A stretch of 48,449 bases of DNA from CALWZE01 sp964645785 (GCA_964645785.1 CAZYAV010000016.1:1-48449), one strand, 5' to 3'; counted from the stretch's first letter, positions 23,985 to 32,334 are shown. Translations and numbers: made by a program. Notes: generated by a model not told the origin, from the letters alone.

Positions 23985-24752
23985 ATGACTGTCTATCTGC
24001 TTGCCCACACGGCGCACCCCGAACAGCTGGTTGCGGACGCCGCCCGGCTGTGCTATTCCAACGCGTCGATTCAGGATCTGCAAAGCCAGCTGACCCCCGA
24101 AAAGGCGCGGGAATTCGTCGGGATGCTGACCAGCATCGGCCACGAAAGTCCGACCGAGCACGCGAGCTTTACCTTCGGCATCGAGGGGGTTTCCCGCAGC
24201 CTGCTGGCGCAGATTACCCGCCACCGCATTGCCTCGTTCAGCGTGCAGAGCCAGCGGTATGTCCGGCTGGAGGATTTCCGGTACGTCACCCCGCCCGCCG
24301 TCGCGGACGACCCCGAGGCGCTGGCGGTCTATGAGGCGGCGATGCGGCGGGACGCCGAGGACTACGCCAAGCTGACCGAAATTTTGCATCAAAAATACTA
24401 CAGCGCCAACCTTGCGCAGGGTATGAGCGACAAAAAGGCCGCCAAGGAGGCGGAAAAGCGGGCGATTGAGGACGCGCGTTTTGTGCTGCCGAACGCCTGC
24501 GAGACCAAGATGGTTGTGACGATGAACACCCGCTCGCTGCACAATTTCTTCCGCCACCGCTGCTGCAACCGCGCCCAGTGGGAGATCCGGGCGCTGGCCG
24601 AGCAGATGTTCCGGCTGTGCTACGCCGCCGCGCCCGCGCTGTTTGAGACGGCGGGCCCGCCCTGCGTGAACGGCAGCTGCCCCGAGGGCAAGATGAGCTG
24701 CGGCCGCGCGGCCGAGATGCGGCAAAAATACGCCGCGCTGAAAGAGGGCTGA
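23985..24752 (+). CDS. thyX: FAD-dependent thymidylate synthase
   Basis: A 255-residue ThyX, which makes dTMP from dUMP with FAD, NADPH and methylene-tetrahydrofolate. The signature RHRIASFSVQS (RHR-x7-S) is at about residue 79, with RYV after it; HASFTFGIEGVSRSLLAQI leads into it. MNTRSLHNFFRHRCCNRAQWEIRALA is the C-terminal conserved block. The C-terminal C-rich tail (PPCVNGSCPEGKMSC) is present in many Clostridia. AAAGGAG precedes the ATG. tmk follows five bases after the stop, so dTMP synthesis and its phosphorylation are co-expressed. No thyA is in the window. Confidence 0.97.
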   Translation: MTVYLLAHTAHPEQLVADAARLCYSNASIQDLQSQLTPEKAREFVGMLTSIGHESPTEHASFTFGIEGVSRSLLAQITRHRIASFSVQSQRYVRLEDFRYVTPPAVADDPEALAVYEAAMRRDAEDYAKLTEILHQKYYSANLAQGMSDKKAAKEAEKRAIEDARFVLPNACETKMVVTMNTRSLHNFFRHRCCNRAQWEIRALAEQMFRLCYAAAPALFETAGPPCVNGSCPEGKMSCGRAAEMRQKYAALKEG

Positions 24753-24756
24753 GGCC

Positions 24757-25422
24757 ATGCGGGGCAGGCTGTTTGTGATTGAGGGGCTGGACGGCAGCGG
24801 CAAGGCGACCCAGACCGCGCAGCTCATCGAGAAGCTGCGCGCGCAGGGGCGGCAGGTAACGCCGCTCTCCTTCCCCTGCTACGAGAGCGATTCCTCCGCG
24901 CTGGTGCGGATGTACCTCGGCGGCGCGTTCGGCGCCGACCCCGGGGCGGTCAACGCCTACGCCGCGTCCGCCTTTTACGCGGTCGACCGCTATGCCAGCT
25001 TCCAGACCGGATGGCGCGCCGCATACGAGCGCGGCGGGCTGTTTGTGGCGGACAGGTACGCGACCTCCAACGCGGTCTATCAGATGGGCAAGCTGCCCCA
25101 CAGGGACTGGGACGGCTATCTCGACTGGCTGGCGGACTTTGAATATGCCCGGCTCGGGGTGCCCGCGCCGGACGCGGTGGTTTACCTTGACCTGCCGCCC
25201 GAACTGGGCGCGCAGCTGATGCGGCAGCGGTACGGCGGGGACGAGAGCAAAAAGGATATTCACGAAAAGAACCTGCAATTTCAGCAAACCGGCCGGGAGG
25301 CGGCGCTGTACTGCGCACGCCGGCAGGGCTGGCGAACGGTGGCGTGCAGCCGGCAGGGGGCGCTGCGCCCGGTTGAGGAAATTGCAGACGAAGTTTATGC
25401 AATCATCAAGGAGTGGTTATAA
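24757..25422 (+). CDS. tmk: Thymidylate kinase
   Basis: A 221-residue dTMP kinase. The P-loop GLDGSGKATQ is at residues 10-19 (family form G-L/D-G-x-G-K-S/T-T). The DRY-like motif VADRYATSNAVYQ is near residue 94, and the LID region around LRMQRYGGDESKKDIHEKN near 152-168. It phosphorylates dTMP to dTDP, right after ThyX in the pathway and in the operon. The P-loop Ala where Thr/Ser is usual (GKAT) is a small variation seen in other Clostridia. Confidence 0.94.
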   Translation: MRGRLFVIEGLDGSGKATQTAQLIEKLRAQGRQVTPLSFPCYESDSSALVRMYLGGAFGADPGAVNAYAASAFYAVDRYASFQTGWRAAYERGGLFVADRYATSNAVYQMGKLPHRDWDGYLDWLADFEYARLGVPAPDAVVYLDLPPELGAQLMRQRYGGDESKKDIHEKNLQFQQTGREAALYCARRQGWRTVACSRQGALRPVEEIADEVYAIIKEWL

Positions 25423-25424
25423 CC

Positions 25425-26324
25425 GTGCATTTGGAGTTTAGACCCGTGGAGCTGTCCGACCGGGAGCGGGTGAGCGCGCTGCTGCACGCGGAGCCGGACA
25501 GGGGCTGCGAATACACCTTCGGCAACCTGTTCATCTGGCGGGACGTGTACGACACAAAGCTGGCGTTCACCCCGGACGGGGTGTGCATTGTGCGGTTCGA
25601 CAGGGTCGCGGACGCGTATCTTTTCCCGTTTGGCCCCGGGGATATCCCGGCCGCGGTCGAGGCGGTCGTGGCCGACTGCGAAGCGCGGAACGCGGCGCTG
25701 CGGATTATCGCCGCGTCCAGGGCGGACGTCGCGCTGCTGGAGCGGTCGTTCCCCGGCCGGTTCACCGCCCACACCTCCCGGGATTACGCCGAGTACGTCT
25801 ACAACACGGAGGATCTGACCGAGCTGAAGGGCAAAAAATACCACGGTAAGCGCAACCATATCGCGCGGTTTGAGCAGAACAACCCCGATTACCAGTTCGT
25901 CGGGATTGACCGGGACAACATCGGCCGGGTGCGGGAGATGAACGAGCGGTGGTACGAGGAGATGATCGCGAACGGCTACGGGGACGAGAGCCTTGCGGAG
26001 GAGCGGCAGGCCGCCGGCGCCGCGTTCGACCATTTCTTCGAGCTGGACTTTCAGGGCGGATTTATCGAGATCCCGTCTGGAATTGTGGGGTTTTCGATGG
26101 GGGAACCGATCAATTCCGCGTGTTATTGCGTACATATTGAAAAAGCGTGCTATAATACAAACGGCGCATACGCCGTGATTAACCGGGATTTCGCGCGGCA
26201 TTTCTGCGCGGATTACCGCTACATCAACCGGGAGGACGACGTCGGCGACGAGGGGCTGCGCCGCTCCAAGCTGTCGTACAATCCCGCAGTTTTGACCGAC
26301 AAATATGTGGTGCACAGGCTATGA
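25425..26324 (+). CDS. DUF2156 (phosphatidylglycerol lysyltransferase-like) protein
   Basis: A protein of about 299 residues. FRPVELSDRERVSALL opens it; GCEYTFGNLFIWRDVYDTKLAF is the DUF2156 (PF09924) N-terminal hallmark; KKYHGKRNHIARFEQNNPDYQF near residue 130 is the aminoacyl-transfer core block. The fold is the double GNAT of MprF C-terminal domains, but there is no membrane part, so lipid aminoacylation is only a family guess. GTG 25425, three bases after the tmk stop and 11 after AAGGAG, is preferred to GTG 25413, which overlaps that box. The next gene starts inside its stop (ATGA). Confidence 0.85.
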   Translation: MHLEFRPVELSDRERVSALLHAEPDRGCEYTFGNLFIWRDVYDTKLAFTPDGVCIVRFDRVADAYLFPFGPGDIPAAVEAVVADCEARNAALRIIAASRADVALLERSFPGRFTAHTSRDYAEYVYNTEDLTELKGKKYHGKRNHIARFEQNNPDYQFVGIDRDNIGRVREMNERWYEEMIANGYGDESLAEERQAAGAAFDHFFELDFQGGFIEIPSGIVGFSMGEPINSACYCVHIEKACYNTNGAYAVINRDFARHFCADYRYINREDDVGDEGLRRSKLSYNPAVLTDKYVVHRL

Positions 26325-27193
26325 TACGAAAAGCAACCGATGCTGACATCCCCGCCATCAAGGCAATCTGGCAGGAGGCGTTCGACGACCCGCTCAATTA
26401 CGTCGATTTCCTGTACAACGAGGTTGCAAAAACAAGCGACACCCTGTTGTATGAGACGGGGCGCCGGGTTGTGGCGATGGTGGTTCTGCTGCCGACCGAA
26501 TTCGTCTACCGCGACAAATCGGTTCGGGCGGTGTATATTTACGGCGCCGCGACCCTGCGCCGGTTCCGGGGCAGGGGAATCATGACCGCGCTGCTGCAGC
26601 ACGCGGAGGACACCGCGCGCGCGCAGGGCTACGCGCTTTCGGTGCTGGTGCCGGGGGAAAAGTACCTGTTTCAGTACTATAAAAAGCGCGGCTATCACGC
26701 GGATTTTTCCGCAAACCTCGTCGCCGTGCGGCACGGGATGCTGGACGGCACCCTCGATTCCGCAATTGCGGTGGCGTACGACGCGCTGACGCCCGAGCAG
26801 CTCTACGGGCTGCGGGAATCCATGCTCGCGGAGGTTCCGCACATCCGGTGGTACCCCGCGCAGCTGCGCTTTGTGTTGCAGGACGCCGCCAATTACGGCG
26901 AGCACCTGGCGAGCTATAACGGCGAGCTGGGCATCGCCTATGCGATTTACGGCATGCAGGGGCGGCGGCTGTTCGTCAAGGAATGCCTGGGCACAACGCT
27001 GGACGCGCAGCATTTCCTGCTCAGCCGGGTGGTGGAAAAGACCGCGCCGGGCGGGGTGAGCATCCAGCTGCCGCGCCACGCGGAGTTCCTGCGCTTTGAG
27101 GGGGAAGTGACGAGCTACGGGATGGCCAAGCCGCTGGGGAACAGCGGCTATATCGGCGATATGGATCCGTATATGAACCTGATGCTCGACTGA
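26321..27193 (+). CDS. GNAT family N-acetyltransferase, two-domain
   Basis: A 290-residue acetyltransferase. The N-terminal GNAT domain shows IRKATDADIPAIKAIWQEAF, then YGAATLRRFRGRGIMTALLQHAE near residues 73-95 with the acetyl-CoA-binding R-G-R-G-I motif, and KYLFQYYKKRGYHADFS. A second, degenerate GNAT-like half follows (residues 150-290), as in Eis-like enzymes. ATGA overlap with the DUF2156 gene couples the two acyl/aminoacyl-transferase-fold proteins. The substrate is unknown. Confidence 0.85.
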   Translation: MIRKATDADIPAIKAIWQEAFDDPLNYVDFLYNEVAKTSDTLLYETGRRVVAMVVLLPTEFVYRDKSVRAVYIYGAATLRRFRGRGIMTALLQHAEDTARAQGYALSVLVPGEKYLFQYYKKRGYHADFSANLVAVRHGMLDGTLDSAIAVAYDALTPEQLYGLRESMLAEVPHIRWYPAQLRFVLQDAANYGEHLASYNGELGIAYAIYGMQGRRLFVKECLGTTLDAQHFLLSRVVEKTAPGGVSIQLPRHAEFLRFEGEVTSYGMAKPLGNSGYIGDMDPYMNLMLD

Positions 27194-27216
27194 CTGTCGA
27201 CGGAAAGGAAACAAAA

Positions 27217-27759
27217 ATGGTATATGTATTTTTGGCCGACGGCTTTGAGGAAATGGAGGCGCTGGCGCCGGTTGACCTGCTCAAACGCGCCGGCATCGAG
27301 GTGACAACGGTGGGGGTTGGCCGCTCCACCCCAACCGGCGCGCACGGGGTCACCGTCATGGCGGATATTTCGGAGGAGCTTTTCCTGCCCGGGGACGGGG
27401 TCGAGGCGATTGTGCTGCCCGGCGGGATGCCCGGCACCCGCAACCTTGAGCGGAGCGCCGCGGTCAAGCGCGCCATCCGCCTGGCCAGCGAGGAGGAAAT
27501 CACGGTGGCCGCAATCTGTGCCGCGCCGAGCATCCTCGCGCACGAGAACCTGCTGCGCGGCAAGCGCGCGACGGCTTTCCCGGGGCATGAGGCGGATCTG
27601 GGGGACAGCTATGTGGACGAGGACGTTGTGTACGACGCGCCCTTCCTGACCGCGCGGGCGGCGGGCAAGTCGGTCGATTTTGCGCTGCGCCTCATCGAGA
27701 TAATCAAGGGAGCCGACACCGCAAAGCGGGTCGCGGACAGCATTTTTTATCGGATTTAA
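27217..27759 (+). CDS. DJ-1/PfpI (YajL-like) family protein
   Basis: A 180-residue DJ-1 family protein. VYVFLADGFEEMEALAPVDLLKRAG is the N-terminal hallmark with the Glu (E11-12 region); AICAAPSILA carries the reactive Cys (residue 101), in the nucleophile elbow. FPGHEADLGDSYVDEDVVYD and ARAAGKSVDFALRLIE complete the family. It may act as a deglycase/glyoxalase or redox-dependent chaperone; the activity is disputed for the family. It stands 24 bases after the GNAT gene and is likely in the same transcript. GGAAAGGA precedes the ATG. Confidence 0.9.
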   Translation: MVYVFLADGFEEMEALAPVDLLKRAGIEVTTVGVGRSTPTGAHGVTVMADISEELFLPGDGVEAIVLPGGMPGTRNLERSAAVKRAIRLASEEEITVAAICAAPSILAHENLLRGKRATAFPGHEADLGDSYVDEDVVYDAPFLTARAAGKSVDFALRLIEIIKGADTAKRVADSIFYRI

Positions 27760-27839
27760 CCCGAAGGCGGCCGCGCGGCGCATCGCGGCAGGGACAGCCG
27801 CGGCGGTGTGCCGCAAACCGCGGAAAGGATAAGCATTCA

Positions 27840-29075
27840 ATGGGATTTAAAGTCAGGAAGAAAAAGACACGGTATAAGGCGCAGGCGCCCTTTTCGGGCG
27901 GCGCGGCGCCCGCGCAGCCCGGCAGGCACAGGCGGAACCGCCGCTCGGGCTTGATGATATTCTGGATTGTGTTTGCAGTTGTCATGCTGGCCATTGCGGC
28001 CGCGGTGTTCCTGGGCCTGCGGGAAATCGGCGGCAACCGGGGCGGCGCGGCGGCCGACGTGGTCATCGACGTGCCGCAGGGCGCCTCAACGGGGGATATC
28101 GCGCAGATTCTGCACGAGAACGGCATCATCCGGAACGAGACGCTGTTCAAGCTGTACAGCCGCATCAAAAAGACGGACGGCACCTTCCAGCTGGGTGAGC
28201 ACACGGTCAACAGCGCGCTGTCGTACGACAAGATTATCGAGGTGCTGCAGCAGATGACCATCGCCCCGGTCGAGACCTACCCCGCAATCACCTTCCCTGA
28301 GGGGACGACGGCGCTCAAGATGGCGCTGATGCTGGAGGACGCGGGCATCTGCACGCGGGACGAATTCATCGCCGCGTGCAACAACGACGTCTACGAGGTC
28401 AGCTTCTGGAACGAGATTTCCCAGGACGAAAACAAGTTTATCCGGCTGGAGGGCTTCCTGTTCCCGGACACCTATGAATTCGAGGTTGGAGTGAGCGCGC
28501 ACGAGATCGTGCAGCAGATGCTCACGAATTTTGAGACCCAGGTGCTCACGCCGGAAAATGTGCAGCTCATCGCGCAAAGCGGCATGACGCTGGAGGAGAA
28601 CATCATCCTCGCATCGATTGTCGAAAAGGAATCGCTCGGGGACAATGTCTACGCGCAGGTGGCGGCGGTGTTCCACAACCGGCTCAACAACCCCGAGGAG
28701 TTCCCGCATCTGGAATCGGACACGTCGGCGGCGCATCTTGCAGGCAACTTCATTTACGGCGTGCTCGGCTATTACTACAACGGCGACACGGATTATTATG
28801 AGCGCAACATCCCCGAGGCGATGGTGGACGCGTACGACACCTACGTCGCGCGGGGGCTGATTGTCGGGGCAATCTGCAACCCCGGATACAACGCGATCCG
28901 CGGAACGCTCCAGCCGGTCGAGTTCGATTACTATTTCTTCATCACCGACGACAACAAGAAGTTTTACTGGGCGGAGACCGATGCGCAGCACAGCGCGAAC
29001 ATCGCGACCGTCAGCCGGGTCAATGCCGCAATTGCGGACGGAACCTATGACCCCAACGCGGATTACGGGGGGTGA
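27840..29075 (+). CDS. mltG: Endolytic transglycosylase MltG
   Basis: A 411-residue YceG/MltG protein that cleaves nascent peptidoglycan strands and sets their length. A basic cytosolic tail (KVRKKKTRYK) precedes one membrane helix at about residues 38-60; then DVVIDVPQGASTGDIAQILHENGII (LysM-like), and the catalytic domain with ILASIVEKESLGDN near residue 255-268 (family catalytic Glu in EKE) and AVFHNRLNN (PF02618). TTGDFLFP-like RLEGFLFPDTYEF is the conserved insert. AAAGGA stands upstream. It is followed by the MGMT-family gene after a 5-base gap. Confidence 0.94.
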   Translation: MGFKVRKKKTRYKAQAPFSGGAAPAQPGRHRRNRRSGLMIFWIVFAVVMLAIAAAVFLGLREIGGNRGGAAADVVIDVPQGASTGDIAQILHENGIIRNETLFKLYSRIKKTDGTFQLGEHTVNSALSYDKIIEVLQQMTIAPVETYPAITFPEGTTALKMALMLEDAGICTRDEFIAACNNDVYEVSFWNEISQDENKFIRLEGFLFPDTYEFEVGVSAHEIVQQMLTNFETQVLTPENVQLIAQSGMTLEENIILASIVEKESLGDNVYAQVAAVFHNRLNNPEEFPHLESDTSAAHLAGNFIYGVLGYYYNGDTDYYERNIPEAMVDAYDTYVARGLIVGAICNPGYNAIRGTLQPVEFDYYFFITDDNKKFYWAETDAQHSANIATVSRVNAAIADGTYDPNADYGG

Positions 29076-29080
29076 GCCGG

Positions 29081-29407
29081 ATGGCGGGGCAGGGCGCGTT
29101 TGCGCGCATTTATGAGATTGTGCGCCGTATCCCCAGGGGAAAGGTCGCGACATACGGCCAGATCGCGATGCTGGCGGGCAACCCGCGCTGGTCGAGGGTA
29201 GTGGGCTATGCGCTGCACGTCAACCCGGACGAGCAGCACATCCCCTGCTTTCGGGTGGTGAACCGGTTTGGCGAATGCAGCGGCTCCTTTGCGTTCGGCG
29301 GCGGGCAGGTGCAGCGCGCGCTGCTTGAGGCGGACGGCGCGGTCTTTCTGCCCGACGGCCGGGTCGACCTGGAACACTGCCTTTGGCGGCCGGACGCGCC
29401 GATGTAA
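29081..29407 (+). CDS. MGMT-family (ATL/Ogt DNA-binding domain) protein with altered PCHR motif
   Basis: A 108-residue protein that is only the DNA-binding domain of O6-alkylguanine-DNA alkyltransferase (PF01035). GKVATYGQIAMLAGNPRWSRVVGYAL is the helix-turn-helix with the Arg-finger region; HIPCFRVVNRFGECSG is the active-site block. The nucleophile Cys56 is kept, but the usual His of PCHR is Phe57, so the Cys-His-Glu relay is broken. GGGGGGTGA stands seven bases before ATG 29081; a GTG nine bases earlier is in frame but too close. It may bind alkylated DNA without repairing it. It follows mltG closely. Confidence 0.85.
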   Translation: MAGQGAFARIYEIVRRIPRGKVATYGQIAMLAGNPRWSRVVGYALHVNPDEQHIPCFRVVNRFGECSGSFAFGGGQVQRALLEADGAVFLPDGRVDLEHCLWRPDAPM

Positions 29408-29414
29408 GCGCTGG

Positions 29415-29537
29415 TCAGGCCGCGCAGGCTTTCAGTTCCGCGGCGGCCTCCTGCCGCGTGTCGGCGGAAAATAAAAAATTGCCCTTTGCATCGTATACCT
29501 CATAGTGCTCCATAACTCTGCGAATGGTGATGTTCAT
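29415..29537 (-). CDS. Very small protein, unknown function
   Basis: A 40-residue frame on the minus strand: MNITIRRVMEHYEVYDAKGN..., ending KACAA. A GGGGGAGG box stands eight bases before the ATG at 29537, which is the main support. The composition is normal for a protein (charged, with EVYDAKGNFLFSADT), reminiscent of small DUF-type proteins with a beta-hairpin. No family is recognised. It lies between the MGMT gene and the next small gene, opposite in direction. Confidence 0.45.
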   Translation of the reverse strand: MNITIRRVMEHYEVYDAKGNFLFSADTRQEAAAELKACAA

Positions 29538-29636
29538 CTCTCTGCCTCCCCCGGCCTTGCGGCGGTTTTCTGCTGTCCCTATTATACAAAACAACCTGTC
29601 CTATTGTTGGGACAGTGTCTGCGGAAAGGGAAAGGA

Positions 29637-29795
29637 ATGCTGACAGATATTCTGATTTATGGCGTGTTCACCCTGTCGATGGTGTGCGTGGTTGCCTATT
29701 TTGCGCTCCCGGCAATCAGGCGGCTGAAAAAGCGCGGCGCGGATGGCGGGGAACCGGACGCGTCCGACGGCGAGGACAGGGAGCAGGACGGCTGA
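29637..29795 (+). CDS. Small single-pass membrane protein, unknown function
   Basis: A 52-residue protein: one membrane helix at about residues 4-27 (DILIYGVFTLSMVCVVAYFALPAI), a basic anchor RRLKKR, and an acidic tail (DGGEPDASDGEDREQD). GGAAAGGGAAAGG precedes the ATG at 29637. Upstream, CTGTCC (29596-29601) and GGACAG (29610-29615) form an inverted repeat that may be an operator. Short membrane proteins of this shape can modulate larger partners, but no partner can be named. Confidence 0.5.
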   Translation: MLTDILIYGVFTLSMVCVVAYFALPAIRRLKKRGADGGEPDASDGEDREQDG

Positions 29796-30279
29796 GCCGC
29801 TGGCTGCTTTGCGGCCGGGCAGCCGGGCGTGGGCGGCGGGTATCGCTTGCCGGCTGCGGCGCTGTCTGTCGGACGATGACGGCGGTGTGTTGGGCTCGGC
29901 TTGGGGCAGGAACCTGCGGCCGGGTGCTGTCTGGGCGGCGGGCATCTGCTGCGCGCCGTAAATAGAGACTTTTGCAGCTGTCCGAACGGCCTTTGCGGGT
30001 CGCACGGGCGGCTGCTTTCTTTTTGTAGATGGCTGCCGCGCGCGGCCGATTCCGCGCGGCGGCCTGCTTCGCCTCACGGCGGTTTGGGCGGAAGCGGAAT
30101 GCCGGACAGCAGTGGGCGGCTCGCGGGGATTGGTCGGCCGGCGCGCAGATTTGCCGGCGCGGCCTGCTTGGCAAGCCCCCAAATGGGGCAGAATAATTTC
30201 AACCGCCTCATTGTATAGGCCGCAGGATGTCCGCTATACTCGAAGCAGGAATTCTGCGGAAAGGGCGGGAAATGGACGA
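29796..30279. other. Spacer, mostly GC-rich and featureless
   Basis: About 480 bases. Only the last part has structure: the promoter at 30211-30240. Open frames on both strands lack ribosome sites and resemble random GC-rich sequence. Nothing else can be supported. Confidence 0.5.
30211..30240 (+). promoter_or_regulatory. Promoter of the ATL-like gene
   Basis: TTGTAT (30211-30216), 18 bases, TATACT (30235-30240). Confidence 0.55.
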
Positions 30280-30789
30280 ATGGCGAACGAACAGACCAAG
30301 GACTTTAATGCGATGCTGCGGCGGGCAAACGGGATGCCCAAAATACAGATTGTGACCGACCCGGGCACGATCCGCCGGTATGGCGGGGAGCGGATGTATT
30401 TTGCGCCGCCGGCCGACTATGACCGGGTGATGAAGCGGGTTCCGGCGGGAAAGCTGCTCACGGTCGGGGAGATTCGGGCGTATTTTGCGCGGGAAAACGG
30501 GGCGGATTTCACCGACCCGATTACGGCGGGTATCTTCGTCTCGATCTGCGCCTGGGCAAGCGAGCAGCGAGCGGATTCGCCGACCCCGTACTGGCGGACG
30601 CTGAAAGCGAACGGGGAGCTGAACCCCAAATACCCGGGCGGGGTAGCGGCGCAGAAGGAGAAGCTGGAGGCGGAGGGGCACACGGTTGTGCCGCGCGGCC
30701 GCAAAACTGTGCGCTGGGTTGTGGCGGATTATCAAAGCAGCCTGTTTGATCTGCGTGAGGAAAGCGGCGGGCTTGATTCGTTGGAATAA
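30280..30789 (+). CDS. MGMT-fold (ATL-like) DNA-binding protein
   Basis: A 169-residue protein. KLLTVGEIRAYFARENGADFTDPITAGIFVSI is a variant of the MGMT helix-turn-helix, and PTPYWRTLKANGELNPKYPGGVAAQKEKLEAEG is the active-site block read as ATL: the Cys-His of PCHR is replaced by Tyr104-Trp105. The N-terminal 50 residues (RANGMPKIQIVTDPGTIRRYGGERMYFAPPADYDRVMKRV) are an extra, unfamiliar part. I recall proteins of this type in Clostridia named MGMT family. It should bind DNA without alkyl transfer. The start follows GGAAAGGGCGGG. Confidence 0.75.
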   Translation: MANEQTKDFNAMLRRANGMPKIQIVTDPGTIRRYGGERMYFAPPADYDRVMKRVPAGKLLTVGEIRAYFARENGADFTDPITAGIFVSICAWASEQRADSPTPYWRTLKANGELNPKYPGGVAAQKEKLEAEGHTVVPRGRKTVRWVVADYQSSLFDLREESGGLDSLE

Positions 30790-31181
30790 ACAGAGCCGCC
30801 TCGCTGTCTGCGCGGGAATTTGGGCGCTGGGCGGGGACGCCCTGCCCGATTGCCGAGGCCGGTGGAGAGCAGCCAGGCATGGGGGGCGCAGGAGGGCGCG
30901 GCCACTGCGCCCTCCTGCTGTCCGCATTCGCGGGCGGGCGCGCCCAAGTCCGAACCCGTCCGTGCAGCCCGCCGGTCGTTTCTGTAGTTCGCCCGGCCTG
31001 GAGCGGGGAACCGCGCGGCCGGTTCCCGCCGGTTGCAAGGCGGCACCCGCCGCCGCTTTTAGCACGGCGCACGCGGCGGGAAACCGGTTGAAAAAATATA
31101 AAAGAATGTTTGACATAATAATAAAAATTAGATATTATAGGGACAGAGAATAAGCGGCGGCATTCGGGAGGATTGAAGCGA
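30790..31181. other. Spacer with a 12-bp hairpin and a promoter
   Basis: About 390 bases. GCAGGAGGGCGC (30888-30899) pairs perfectly with GCGCCCTCCTGC (30907-30918), with a 7-base loop but no T run; it may end transcription of the preceding gene weakly. The hemolysin-III promoter is at 31110-31138, with an AT-rich surround. No coding frame is credible. Confidence 0.6.
31110..31138 (+). promoter_or_regulatory. Promoter of the hemolysin-III family gene
   Basis: TTGACA (31110-31115), 17 AT-rich bases, TATTAT (31133-31138). Confidence 0.75.
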
Positions 31182-31877
31182 ATGGAACAGGTAAGGCGCA
31201 TCCGGCGCACCAGGCTGGCGGACAGGAAGCTGCCGGACTACACCCGCGGGGAAGAGATATTCAACATGGTTTCCCATATTGTCGGCGGCGCAATCGGCAT
31301 TGCCGGGATGACCCTTTGCATCACCAAAAGCGCGCTGGCGCACAGCCTGGCCGGGGTGCTGACCTCGGTCTGCTACGGCGTGTGCGTCGTGCTGCTGTAC
31401 ACCATGTCGAGCGTCTATCACGGCCTGTGCGCGCCGATGGCCAAGCGGGTTTTTCAGGTGATCGACCACTGCACCATCTATTTCATGATTGCGGGCACCT
31501 ACACCCCCATCACCGTCTGCTCGATTGCAAGGCAGCGGCCGGTGCTGGGCTGGACTATTTTCGGCTTTGTGTGGGCGCTGACCGCGCTTGCCGTGACTCT
31601 GACCGCGATTGACCTTGAGCGGTTCAAGGTGTTTTCGATGACCTGCTATCTCGGCATGGGGTGGTGCATCGTGCTGGCAATCAAGCCGACCTATGAGGCG
31701 CTGCCGCTGCCCGGCTTTCTGCTGCTTGTGGCGGGCGGCATCCTGTATACGCTCGGCTGTATTTTTTACGGAATCGGCAGCAAAAAGAGGTGGTTCCATT
31801 CGGTTTTCCACCTCTTTGTCCTTGCGGGAAGCATTGCCCACATGCTCTGCATCCTGCTTTATGTTGTGGGGGAGTGA
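31182..31877 (+). CDS. Hemolysin III family (PAQR) membrane protein
   Basis: A 231-residue protein with seven hydrophobic helices. RGEEIFNMVSHIVGGAIGIAGM is the first helix with the His of the family; SSVYHGL and IDHCTIYFMIAGTYTPITV carry the metal-binding His-containing motifs (Ser-x3-His and Asp-x3), and HSVFHLFVLAGSIAHML near the end holds the two closing His, as in PF03006. The family binds zinc in the membrane; the hydrolase or lytic role in bacteria is unsure. GGGAGGA stands nine bases before ATG 31182. The thioesterase gene follows in the same unit. Confidence 0.93.
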   Translation: MEQVRRIRRTRLADRKLPDYTRGEEIFNMVSHIVGGAIGIAGMTLCITKSALAHSLAGVLTSVCYGVCVVLLYTMSSVYHGLCAPMAKRVFQVIDHCTIYFMIAGTYTPITVCSIARQRPVLGWTIFGFVWALTALAVTLTAIDLERFKVFSMTCYLGMGWCIVLAIKPTYEALPLPGFLLLVAGGILYTLGCIFYGIGSKKRWFHSVFHLFVLAGSIAHMLCILLYVVGE

Positions 31878-31882
31878 GCGCC

Positions 31883-32311
31883 ATGCAGCCGTATGAGCAC
31901 AGGGTTCAGTATTATGAGACGGATGGGATGGGGATTGTCCACCACTCCAACTATATCCGCTGGTTTGAGGAGGCGCGCATCGACTTTATGACGCAGATCG
32001 GCTATCCGTATGACCGGCTGGAGCGGGAGGGGGTTTCCAGCCCGGTTATGGCGGTGAATTGCCTCTACAAGTCCCCGGCAAGGTTTGGGGAAACCGTGTG
32101 CGTATCGGTATCGGTTCTGTCCCTTTCCGCGGCAAAGCTGGCGATTGGGTACGGGATTCGGGACAAAGAAACGCACACCCTGCGCGCGGCCGGGGAAACC
32201 CGCCACTGCTTCGCGGGCAGGGACGGCCGTCCGCTGGCGCTCAAACGGGCAAACCCGGCGCTGTATGCGCTGCTGGCACAGCGGGTGTGCGGCGAAGCCG
32301 GGCGAGAGTAA
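31883..32311 (+). CDS. YbgC/FadM-like acyl-CoA thioesterase
   Basis: A 142-residue hot-dog thioesterase. YYETDGMGIVHHSNYIRWFEEARIDFM is the family's active-site helix with the D-x-x-G-x-V/H-x-N motif (PF13279/PF03061), followed by AVNCLYKSPARFGETVCVSVSV. It hydrolyses short acyl-CoAs or acyl-ACPs. GGGGGAG before the ATG and a 5-base gap to the preceding gene show co-transcription with the hemolysin-III gene. A strong terminator follows. Confidence 0.9.
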   Translation: MQPYEHRVQYYETDGMGIVHHSNYIRWFEEARIDFMTQIGYPYDRLEREGVSSPVMAVNCLYKSPARFGETVCVSVSVLSLSAAKLAIGYGIRDKETHTLRAAGETRHCFAGRDGRPLALKRANPALYALLAQRVCGEAGRE

Positions 32312-32334
32312 GCGGCTCCGGTCAAGATAAAGCA

